Positions 35,544 through 47,044 of a stretch of DNA of 64,000 nucleotides are shown here, one piece after another; within the stretch, counting starts at the first letter, position 1, and every line of letters starts with the position of its first letter. Below the pieces are notes generated by a model. It searched no databases and was not told where the DNA came from. It saw nothing but the letters and a program-made list of their open reading frames with translations. The stretch covers positions 1 through 64,000 of the forward strand of contig JBHYGK010000001.1 of assembly GCA_051859045.1 (NCBI GenBank), written 5' to 3'. A program made the translations under genes and the position numbers. The DNA comes from JBHYGK01 sp051859045. Lineage in GTDB: Bacteria; Pseudomonadota; Gammaproteobacteria; Xanthomonadales; Xanthomonadaceae.

Positions 35544-36794
35544 ATGCGCCGACCCGACCGTCCCGCGCCGCGCGTCCCCGCCGCCCCGTCCAGGCTCGCC
35601 CTGGCGGCTGCGCTGGCGTGGCCGGGCCTGGCCGCGGCGGTCGAGGCCACCCCGGCGCCGCTGGCCGCCCGCGTCGACGAGCCCGCGGCCTGCGTCGAGG
35701 CCGGCTTCGCCCCGGGCGCCGACCCCGCCGCGCCCGGCGCGCTGGCCGCGCGGATCGGCTGGCGCGCGGACGGCCGGCCCTGCCGCCAGGTCGCGCTGCA
35801 CCCGCTGGACCCCGCCGCGCTGCCGGCCGTGCTCGCCGCGCTGCGGGCCTTCCACGCGCGCGGCGTCCCGGCCTGCCCGGCCGGCCCGCCGAACGGGCTG
35901 CGCGCGCTCCGCGTCGAGCCCGACGGCCGCGTGCAGCTGGAGGCTGAGGCCTGCGGCCGGATCGCGCGGCTGCGCGTCGACCCCGCGCGGCCCGGGCCCG
36001 AGGCGCGCGCCGAGGAAGCCGCGCAGGCGGCGTGGAGCGTGGATCGACGCTCGCGCCGGCACGCGGCCACCGCCGCGGCGCAGGAGGCGGCTGAGGACGC
36101 CCCCGCGACGGCCTCCGCCGGCTGGGGCGCGCTGCTGCCCGACGCCACCCGCCTCGACGTGTCCTACCGCCGCGAGACCAGCGAGGACAGGCGCAAGCGC
36201 GAGACCGACCTGCGCGCCCACGCCGCCTGGTACCGCGGCGACGACGAGGTGCAGCTCGAGCTCGTCGCGCAGGTGGAGCGCTACGACGACCGCGCGCCGA
36301 AGGACGAACGCAACGCCCGCGGCGTGTGGTTCCACGCGGTGACGCCGGGCTTCTTCACCATGCTCGAGGGCTTCAGCGAGCGCGACGAGGTGCGCGTGCT
36401 GGGGATCACCCTCGACTACCGCCTCGTGCAGGGCGGCGCCGGCCTGGGCTGGCGCTGGGGCGAGCATCCGCGCGGCTGGGTCCGCGCGGCGGCGCTGTAC
36501 AACCGCTTCGACCTCACCCTGTTCGGCGTCGACGCCGAGGTGGGCCTCGACGCGCCCTCGCTGTACCTCGCCGGCGAGTGGGCCGCGGGCGAGCGCCTGC
36601 ACCTGCGCGGCGACGCCCGCCACTACTGGTGGCCGGGCGGCGGCGACACCGGCCTGGAGGCCGGCGGCGAGGTGGTCTACGACCTCGGCCGCGCGCTCGG
36701 GATCGGCCTGCGCTGGGAGTACTCGCGCAACGCCGCCACCCTCAGCCGCGCCGACGAGGAGAGCACCTCGCTGTTCCTGCGCTACCGGCCCTGA
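35544..36794 (+). CDS. Exported protein with predicted outer-membrane beta-barrel, end of ABC operon
   Basis: I do not recognise a named family for this 416-residue protein. It has a signal peptide (about 14-32), an N-terminal globular part with four Cys (to about 165), and a linker rich in Ala/Glu. The C-terminal half (about 200-416) alternates polar and hydrophobic residues with many Tyr/Trp/Arg-ended strands (VQLELVAQVERYDD, GWVRAAALYNRFDLTLFG, YLAGEWAAGERLHLRGDARH, ESTSLFLRYRP). That fits a 10-12-strand barrel akin to DUF481/YdiY-like proteins. It lies 11 bases after the permease gene, so it is probably part of that operon and could serve as its outer-membrane partner. Confidence 0.7.
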   Translation: MRRPDRPAPRVPAAPSRLALAAALAWPGLAAAVEATPAPLAARVDEPAACVEAGFAPGADPAAPGALAARIGWRADGRPCRQVALHPLDPAALPAVLAALRAFHARGVPACPAGPPNGLRALRVEPDGRVQLEAEACGRIARLRVDPARPGPEARAEEAAQAAWSVDRRSRRHAATAAAQEAAEDAPATASAGWGALLPDATRLDVSYRRETSEDRRKRETDLRAHAAWYRGDDEVQLELVAQVERYDDRAPKDERNARGVWFHAVTPGFFTMLEGFSERDEVRVLGITLDYRLVQGGAGLGWRWGEHPRGWVRAAALYNRFDLTLFGVDAEVGLDAPSLYLAGEWAAGERLHLRGDARHYWWPGGGDTGLEAGGEVVYDLGRALGIGLRWEYSRNAATLSRADEESTSLFLRYRP

Positions 36795-36826
36795 GCCCCC
36801 GGCACGGGCCGCTCCGGCGCCTCCGG

Positions 36827-36832
36827 TACACT
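36827..36832 (+). promoter_or_regulatory. Likely -10 box (TACACT) of the acyltransferase gene
   Basis: TACACT in ctccggtacactggcgg lies 28 bases before the ATG at 36861. The spacing is the same as that of TAGACT before the MFS gene. Confidence 0.4.
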
Positions 36833-36860
36833 GGCGGCCTGTCCCGCGAGCGTCCCACCG

Positions 36861-37760
36861 ATGCCCACCCCTCGCCTCAGTCCCCTCGCCTGGCTGCGCG
36901 CCGGCTTCGTCGGCGGCCTCGTCGTCGCCAATACCCTGCTGCACGCCGTGCCGATCGTGGGCATGGCCCTGGTCAAGGCCGCGCTGCCGGTCCGCGCGCT
37001 GCGCGCCGCCTTCTCGCGCTGGATGCCCGCGCTGGGCGAGAGCTGGATCGCGCTGAACTCGCGCGCGATCGACGCGCTGCTGCCCACCCGCTGGACCGTC
37101 TCCGGCGACCCCGCGCTCGGCCGCGACCGCCGCTACCTCGTGCTCAGCAACCACCAGAGCTGGGTCGACATCCCGGTGCTGCAGAAGGTGCTCAACCGGC
37201 GCATCCCGTTCCAGCGCTTCTTCCTCAAGGAGCAGCTGTTCTGGGTGCCGGTGATCGGCCTGGCCTGGTGGGCGCTGGACTTCCCCTTCATGAAGCGCGC
37301 CACCAAGAGCCAGATCGCCAAGCGCCCCGAGCTGGGCCAGCGCGATCGCGAGGCCGCGCGGCGGGCGTGCGCGAAGTTCCGCGACATCCCGGTGTCGGTG
37401 ATGAACTTCGTCGAGGGCACCCGCGCCACCGCGGCCAAGCTCGCGGCCTCGCCCTACCGCCACCTGCTGGCGCCGAAGTCCGGCGGCGTGGCCCAGGTGA
37501 TCCAGTCGATGGGCGAGGTGCTCGACGGCGTGCTCGACGTCACCGTGGTCTACCCCGACGGCCGGCCGACGCTGGTGGAGTTCCTGGCCGGCCGGGTGCG
37601 CGAGATCCGCGTCGAGCTGCGCCTGCTGCCGGTGCCCACCGCGCTGGTGGCGGGCGACTACGACGCCAACCGCGAGGACCGCGTGGCCTTCCAGGCCTGG
37701 ATCAACGGCGTCTGGGCCGAGAAGGACGCGCGCATCGACGCGCAGCTCGCCGCGCGCTGA
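36861..37760 (+). CDS. YihG/PlsC-like membrane acyltransferase
   Basis: The 299-residue protein has an N-terminal hydrophobic stretch (about 12-45) and the glycerolipid acyltransferase motifs: NHQSWVD (97-103, with the H98xxxxD103 catalytic pair), FFLKEQLFWVPVIGLAWW and FVEGTR. The order and spacing match the YihG/1-acylglycerol-3-phosphate acyltransferase group, which moves acyl chains to lysophospholipid at the inner membrane. The exact acceptor is inferred. It has its own promoter and is followed by a small hairpin. Confidence 0.88.
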   Translation: MPTPRLSPLAWLRAGFVGGLVVANTLLHAVPIVGMALVKAALPVRALRAAFSRWMPALGESWIALNSRAIDALLPTRWTVSGDPALGRDRRYLVLSNHQSWVDIPVLQKVLNRRIPFQRFFLKEQLFWVPVIGLAWWALDFPFMKRATKSQIAKRPELGQRDREAARRACAKFRDIPVSVMNFVEGTRATAAKLAASPYRHLLAPKSGGVAQVIQSMGEVLDGVLDVTVVYPDGRPTLVEFLAGRVREIRVELRLLPVPTALVAGDYDANREDRVAFQAWINGVWAEKDARIDAQLAAR

Positions 37761-37775
37761 GCGCGGGCCCCGCGC
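37761..37775 (+). terminator. Small hairpin right after the acyltransferase stop
   Basis: GCGCGG pairs with CCGCGC around a 3-base loop, starting immediately after the TGA. The stem is short but all G-C. The rest of the gap to 37984 holds GCACGG-type repeats and no other clear signal. Confidence 0.3.
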
Positions 37776-37984
37776 GGGCGCCATGCACGGGCGCGCTGCA
37801 CGGTCGGCGTGCAGGCTGCACGGCCCCGGCCCGGGCGCCGCCGACGCCGTGGACGCGCGATGCGCCCCCGGGGCGGCCCGCGCGCCCGCCGCGACGGCCT
37901 CGCGGCGTGCTTGGCACGGATCATGGAACGGATGGGGCAGGTGGCGCCGAGACGCCGCCGCCTTTCCCCCATCAGGAGATCGCC

Positions 37985-38182
37985 ATGAACAAGGACACCA
38001 TGCAGGGCCAGTGGAAGCAGCTCAAGGGCAAGATGCAGGCCCAGTGGGGCAAGCTGACCAACGACGACCTCGACGTCGCCGAGGGCAATGCCGAGTACCT
38101 CTCGGGCAAGATCCAGGAGCGTTACGGCATCGCCCGCGACGAGGCCGACAAGCAGGTCAGCGAGTTCCAGCGCCACCTGTGA
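37985..38182 (+). CDS. CsbD-like stress protein
   Basis: The 65-residue hydrophilic protein matches the CsbD/YjbJ family: MNKDTMQGQWKQLKGKMQAQ, then WGKLTNDDLDVAEGNAEYLSGKIQERYG. Members are abundant small helical proteins of general stress regulons with unknown biochemical role. A strong AGGAG lies 7-11 bases upstream, fitting high expression. A strong hairpin follows at 38238-38263. Its regulation (probably RpoS in this group) is inferred from family, not seen. Confidence 0.92.
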   Translation: MNKDTMQGQWKQLKGKMQAQWGKLTNDDLDVAEGNAEYLSGKIQERYGIARDEADKQVSEFQRHL

Positions 38183-38237
38183 CGCATCGGTGGGGTGGGC
38201 CCAGGTCCCCCTGGCCGACGCCCGTCCCGCACCGGTC

Positions 38238-38263
38238 GCCCCGGGGGCTCACGCCCCCGGGGC
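38238..38263 (+). terminator. Strong hairpin after the CsbD gene
   Basis: A perfect 11-bp stem (GCCCCGGGGGC / GCCCCCGGGGC) with a TCAC loop is followed by gcttgtcgttg. It sits 55 bases beyond the stop and is the most stable hairpin in the gap before the amidohydrolase gene. Confidence 0.6.
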
Positions 38264-38353
38264 GCTTGTCGTTGAAGGCCGTGGCCGGACGCGCCACGCG
38301 CGGGTGACGCGGTGTTGCGCCAGCGCTCCCGAGGCGCACGCGTCGCGCCGCGC

Positions 38354-38359
38354 TAGAGT
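38354..38359 (+). promoter_or_regulatory. Likely -10 box (TAGAGT) of the amidohydrolase gene
   Basis: TAGAGT in cgcgctagagtcgggg lies 27 bases before the ATG at 38387, similar to the boxes at 8697 and 36827. Confidence 0.4.
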
Positions 38360-38386
38360 CGGGGCCCCGCCGCCAGGGCCATCGCC

Positions 38387-39790
38387 ATGCCATCCATCCC
38401 CGCCCCGCGTCGCCGCGCCGCCCTGCGCCGCGTGCCGCCGTCCATCCTCGCGCTGGGCCTCGCGCTCGCCGCGCTCGCCGCGCCCACCGCCGGCGCGCAG
38501 GACGCCGCGCCCGGCCCCACCGCCGCCGAGCTCGCGCCGCTGCTGCCGCGCGTAGTGGCCTGGCGCCGCGACCTCCACCAGCACCCCGAGCTCGGCCACG
38601 CCGAGCACCGCACCGCCGGCATCGTCGCCGCGCACCTGCGCGCGCTGGGCTTCGAGGTGCGCACCGGGATCGCCGGCACCGGCGTCAGCGGCCTGCTGCG
38701 CGGCGGCCTGCCCGCCGGGCCCGGCGGCGGCCCCAGGATCGCGCTCCGCGCCGACATGGACGCGCTGCCGGTCACCGAGGAGACCGGGCTGCCGTTCGCC
38801 TCCACCGCCACCACCACCTACCGCGGCCAGCCGGTCGGCGTGATGCACGCCTGCGGCCACGATGCGCACGTCGCCATCCTCATGGGCGTGGCCGAACTGC
38901 TGGCCGCGCGTCGCGACGCCTTCGCCGGCGAGGTGATGCTGGTGTTCCAGCCCGCCGAGGAGGGCCCGCCCGAGGTGGGCCAGGTGTTCGGCGCGAAGGC
39001 GATGCTCGACGACGGCCTGTTCGCGGCCTTCCGCCCGGACGCGGTGTACGGCCTGCACGTCTGGGCCGCGCTGCCCGCGGGCGAGGTCGGCTGGCGCAGC
39101 GGCGCGACGATGGCGGCCGCGGACGAGTGGACGCTGCGCGTGGACGGCCGCCAGGCGCATGGCTCGCGGCCCTGGGACGGCGTGGACCCGATCACCGTCG
39201 CCGCGCAGATCCAGCTCGCGACGCAGGGCATCCTGGCGCGCCAGGTCGACATCACCCGCTCGCCGGTGGTGCTGACCACCGGCCAGGTCCAGGGCGGCGT
39301 GCGCTTCAACATCATCCCCGAGCGGGTCGACATGACCGGCACCCTGCGCACCTTCGACCCCGCCGTGCGCGAGGACGTGATCGCGCGCTTCGAGCGCACC
39401 GCGCGGGCCACCGCCGAGGCCAGCGGCGCCACCGCGACGCTGCGGGTGGTCAACAACGCGCCGCTGACCTACAACGATCCAGCGCTGGCCGAGCGCAGCG
39501 GCGCGGTGCTGCGCGCCGCGCTCGGGGAGGCCGCGACGCGCGAGATGCCGCTGCTGACGATCGCCGAGGACTTCTCGCAGTACGCCAGCGCCGCGCCGAC
39601 CTTCTTCTTCTTCGTCGGCGCCACGGCGCCCGGCATCGACCCGGTCGCCGCGCCCAGCAACCACTCCCCGCGCTTCCTGCTCGACGAGCACGCGCTGGAG
39701 GTCGGCGTGCGGGCGCTGTCGGCGCTGGCCTTCGACGCGCTGGGAGCGCGTGGCGCCGCTGCGCCGCCGGCGCCCGCGCCGCGCCCCTGA
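38387..39790 (+). CDS. Exported M20 family amidohydrolase
   Basis: The 467-residue protein has a signal peptide with likely cleavage after AGA (about residue 37). The metallopeptidase M20/amidohydrolase domain follows: RRDLHQHPELG (60-70), metal site HACGHDAH (154-161, with Cys156 and His158), and FQPAEEGPPE with the catalytic Glu. QAHGSRPWDGVDPI is the lid region. Relatives remove acyl groups from N-acyl amino acids or aminobenzoyl-glutamate. Export to the periplasm is less usual, but is known for the amidohydrolases annotated in this bacterial group. The stop overlaps the next gene by one base (TGATG). Confidence 0.88.
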   Translation: MPSIPAPRRRAALRRVPPSILALGLALAALAAPTAGAQDAAPGPTAAELAPLLPRVVAWRRDLHQHPELGHAEHRTAGIVAAHLRALGFEVRTGIAGTGVSGLLRGGLPAGPGGGPRIALRADMDALPVTEETGLPFASTATTTYRGQPVGVMHACGHDAHVAILMGVAELLAARRDAFAGEVMLVFQPAEEGPPEVGQVFGAKAMLDDGLFAAFRPDAVYGLHVWAALPAGEVGWRSGATMAAADEWTLRVDGRQAHGSRPWDGVDPITVAAQIQLATQGILARQVDITRSPVVLTTGQVQGGVRFNIIPERVDMTGTLRTFDPAVREDVIARFERTARATAEASGATATLRVVNNAPLTYNDPALAERSGAVLRAALGEAATREMPLLTIAEDFSQYASAAPTFFFFVGATAPGIDPVAAPSNHSPRFLLDEHALEVGVRALSALAFDALGARGAAAPPAPAPRP

Positions 39791-40674
39791 TGGCCCCGGG
39801 CCTCGACCTCCCGCCGCTCGCCCTCGGCCCGCTGCTGCTGCCGCCGGTCAGCTGGCTGCTGGTGGGCGGCCTCGCGCTGGGCCTGCTCGCGCTGGCCATC
39901 GGTCGCCGCCGGCGCGGGGCCGACGCCTCCGCGCCGGAGGTGGGGACCTCGGGCGCGGAGCGCGAGGCCGGCGAGCGCCTGCTGTGGCACGCCGCGCTGG
40001 CCGCGATCGCGGGCGGGCGCCTGGGTTGGGTGCTGGCGCATGCGGGCAGCTACGCCGAGGCGCCATGGACGGCGCTGGACCTCCGCGACGGCGGCTGGTC
40101 CGGCCTCGGCGCGGCGCTCGGCCTGCTCGCGGCGCTGGCGCTGGGGGCGCGGCGACCGGGCCCGCGCCGGCGCGCGGCCGCGACGCTGGCGCTGGCCGCC
40201 GCGCTGGGCCTGGCGGCCCTGCTGGGCGGGTTCGCGCGCACCGCGCCGCCGCCGCCGGCGCCGCGGATCGCGCTGCAGGCGCTGGCGGGGCCCGCGCGCG
40301 ACGCCGCCGCCGAGGGGCCGGTGCTGGTGATCGCCTGGGCCACCTGGTGCGCGCCCTGCCGGCGCACGCTGCCGCGCCTGCGCGACGCCGCGGCGGCCGA
40401 CCCCGGCCTGCGCGTGCTCTACCTCAACCAGGGCGAGGCGCGCGAGGAGGTCGAGGCCTATGCGGCCGCGATGGGCCTGCCGCGCGACGCGGTGCTGCTG
40501 GACCCGGACGTCGCCTGGGGCCGCGCGGCCGGGGTGCGCGGCTATCCCACCGTGCTCGCGATCGACGGCGCCGGGCGGGTCGTGCGCCGCGCCGCCGGCG
40601 AGCTCCCGGCCGGGCGGATCACCGGCCTCGCGGCCGACCTGGCCGCGGCGCCCCGGCCCGCGGGGCATGACTGA
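39790..40674 (+). CDS. Lgt-like membrane domain fused to TlpA-like thioredoxin
   Basis: The 294-residue protein has about four N-terminal membrane helices (to about residue 155). Within them, GGRLGWVLAHAGSYAEAP and LRDGGWSGLGAALG resemble the Lgt region RxGYxxxxxxxYxxxP...GGxSxHGGxxG. The second half (about 165-290) is a TlpA/thioredoxin fold with active site WATWCAPC and the cis-Pro loop GVRGYPTVLAI. The soluble domain should face the periplasm as a thiol-disulfide enzyme. The Lgt-like part lacks several catalytic residues of true diacylglyceryl transferases, so I infer a structural or redox role. It is coupled to the amidohydrolase by TGATG. Confidence 0.78.
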   Translation: MAPGLDLPPLALGPLLLPPVSWLLVGGLALGLLALAIGRRRRGADASAPEVGTSGAEREAGERLLWHAALAAIAGGRLGWVLAHAGSYAEAPWTALDLRDGGWSGLGAALGLLAALALGARRPGPRRRAAATLALAAALGLAALLGGFARTAPPPPAPRIALQALAGPARDAAAEGPVLVIAWATWCAPCRRTLPRLRDAAAADPGLRVLYLNQGEAREEVEAYAAAMGLPRDAVLLDPDVAWGRAAGVRGYPTVLAIDGAGRVVRRAAGELPAGRITGLAADLAAAPRPAGHD

Positions 40675-40714
40675 CGACCTGGGTGACCTCTGGCACAGGT
40701 GAACTGCCGAAGCG

Positions 40715-40734
40715 GTGTTGTACTTTACCAACAC
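40715..40734. promoter_or_regulatory. Inverted repeat and promoter region of the 71-residue protein gene
   Basis: GTGTTG-TACTTTAC-CAACAC has perfect 6-bp arms around an AT-rich 8-base centre, in an otherwise GC-rich gap. It lies 22 bases before the ATG at 40756, where a -10 box and a repressor would be expected to overlap (TACTTT as -10). Confidence 0.45.
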
Positions 40735-40755
40735 ACCAACGCAGGAGCACCCGCC

Positions 40756-40971
40756 ATGACCGCTTACACCGCCAACGCCCTGATCGCCGCCGTGATCGCC
40801 TCGTCCCGCAGCGCCTCCCTCCCCCGCGTCCCGGCGCTGCCGGCGGCGAACCTCGACCGCTACCGCGAGCGCGACTTCGGCATCGGCTACGGCCGCTCCA
40901 GCGGCTACGCCGGCACCGCGCGCCGCACCTACGGCGAGGCCGGCACCCCGTCCTTCCTCCGGGTGGGCTGA
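40756..40971 (+). CDS. Small basic protein of unknown function
   Basis: I do not recognise this 71-residue protein. The start is the ATG with AGGAG about 9 bases upstream; the longer frame from 40699 would include the promoter. It begins with a short moderately hydrophobic Ala-rich stretch (TAYTANALIAAVIASS), then a Pro/Leu linker, then a Tyr/Arg/Gly-rich tail (RYRERDFGIGYGRSSGYAG). It has no Cys and no membrane-length helix. It has its own operator-like promoter, a good ribosome site and a strong terminator behind it, which argue that it is a real, separately regulated gene. Confidence 0.6.
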   Translation: MTAYTANALIAAVIASSRSASLPRVPALPAANLDRYRERDFGIGYGRSSGYAGTARRTYGEAGTPSFLRVG

Positions 40972-40995
40972 TCCCCCCCTGCCTTGGTGAGGACG

Positions 40996-41026
40996 CTCCC
41001 GGCCGGCCTGGATGGCCGGCCGGGAG
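40996..41026. terminator. Strong bidirectional hairpin between the small gene and gltD
   Basis: A perfect 13-bp stem (CTCCCGGCCGGCC / GGCCGGCCGGGAG) with a TGGAT loop lies between two convergent genes (stops at 40971 and 41032). It probably ends transcription from both sides. Confidence 0.65.
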
Positions 41027-41031
41027 GCGGT

Positions 41032-42428
41032 TCAAGCCCCCGGCCGGGCGACGCCCGCCAGCAGCACCTTCGCCATCGCCTCGCCCGCGTCGCGCCCGTC
41101 GCGCACCGCGGTGACCACCAGGTCCGCGCCGCGCACCATGTCGCCGCCGGCCCAGACGCGCGGATGGGCGGTCCGCCATCCTGCGGAATCATCGGCGATC
41201 ACGCGCCCATCGGGCTGCAGCGTGATGCCATGCTCGGCCATCCACGCCTCCGGGCTGGGCCGGAACCCGAACGCCACGATCACCACGTCCGCCGCCAGCA
41301 CGGCCTCCGCGCCGTCGGCCTGGCGCATCCGCACGCCCGCCACCCGGCCGGCGTCGTCGCCCTCGATCGCCAGCGGCTGCAGCCCGAACGCGAAGCGCAC
41401 GCCCTCCTCGCGGGCGTTCTCGACCTCGCGGCGCGAGCCCGGCATGTCGGCCTCGCCGCGCCGGTAGGCGCAGGTGACCTCGGCCGCGCCGAGGCGCACC
41501 GCGGTGCGCACGCAGTCCATCGCGGTGTCGCCGCCGCCCAGCACCACCACCCGGCGGTCCGCCAGGTCGGGCAGCGGCGTGCCCCATCCGCCCGCCACCG
41601 CCGCGGCCGCGGTGCCCAGCACCTCGCGGTCATTGGCGATCAGGAAGGGCAGGGCGGGGTGCACGCCGTCCAGGCCGAGGCCCGGCAGCGCGCCGTCCAC
41701 CGCGGTGTAGGTGCCGGTGGCCAGGTAGACCGCGTCGTGCCGGGCCAGCAGCTCGGCGAAGGCCAGGTCGCGGCCGATCGCCTGGCGCAGGTGGAACACC
41801 ACGCCCATGCCCTCCAGCGCCGCGCGGCGCGCGCGCACCACCGCCTTGTCGAGCTTGAAGGGCGGGATGCCGAAGGTGAGCAGGCCGCCGATCTCCTCGT
41901 GGCGGTCGTAGACATGCGCACGGATGCCGTGGCGCGCCAGCCGGTCGGCGCAGGCCAGGCCGGCCGGGCCGGCGCCGACGATGCCCACGCTCAGCCCGGT
42001 CGGCTGGGCGCTGATCCGCGGCCGCCAGCCCATCGACAGCGCCAGGTCGGTGATCGACTTCTCGACCGCGCCGATGCTCACCGCGCCGAACACCGGGGTC
42101 AGCGTGCAGGCGCCCTCGCACAGGCGGTCCTGCGGGCAGACCCGCCCGCAGACCTCGGGCAGCGGGTTGGTGGCGTGCATCAGGTCGGCGGCCTCGAGCA
42201 CCCGACCCTCCTGGGCCAGCTTCAGCCAGCCCGGGATGTCGTTGTGCAGCGGGCAGGCGTGGGCGCAGTAGGGATTGCCGCAGTCCAGGCAGCGCCCGGC
42301 CTGCGGCTTCGCCTCCTCGACGCCGTAGCTGGCGTAGAGCTCGTCGAAGCCCACCACGCGCAGCTCCAGCGGGATCGCGCGCGGCGAGCGGCGGGGCTCG
42401 CGCAGGAACAGTCCGGGCTCCTTGACGC

Positions 42429-42432
<4 letters not shown>
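41032..42432 (-). CDS. gltD: Glutamate synthase small subunit
   Basis: The 466-residue flavoprotein has an N-terminal Fe-S segment with CLDCGNPYCAHACPLHNDIP and later VCGRVCPQDRLCEGAC. The FAD motif GIVGAGPAGLACADRLA and the NADPH motif VVVLGGGDTAMDCVRTA follow. The C-terminal GGDMVRGADLVVTAVRDGRDA is the FAD-closing block. It passes NADPH electrons to GltB for glutamate synthesis from glutamine and 2-oxoglutarate. The start overlaps the gltB stop (ATGA). Confidence 0.95.
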
Positions 42433-46907
<4,475 letters not shown>

Positions 46908-47008
46908 CGGACCTCCAGTGCGCGGCGGGCCGTCGCCGTGGGGCTGGCGACGGGTGGCTTGCGGGATGGCCCGAGCGGATCAGGAAACCATCGAGCCGTC
47001 AAACCAGT

Positions 47009-47031
47009 GCGCGCGGCCGCGGGCCGCGCGC
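47009..47031 (-). terminator. Hairpin after the TonB-dependent receptor gene
   Basis: GCGCGCGGCC pairs with GGCCGCGCGC around a 3-base loop, 13 bases past the receptor stop on the minus strand, and is followed there by actggtttgacgg. It separates the receptor gene from gltB. Confidence 0.5.
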
Positions 47032-47044
47032 CCCGCGGGTCGCG

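Noticed and set aside
37912..37926. Sigma-54-like TGGCACG before the CsbD gene
   Set aside because: The -24 half is good but the -12 half reads ATGG rather than TTGC, so the essential GC is missing.
40691..40707. Sigma-54-like TGGCAC ... TGC upstream of the small protein gene
   Set aside because: The GG-to-GC spacing is two bases too long for a -24/-12 promoter.
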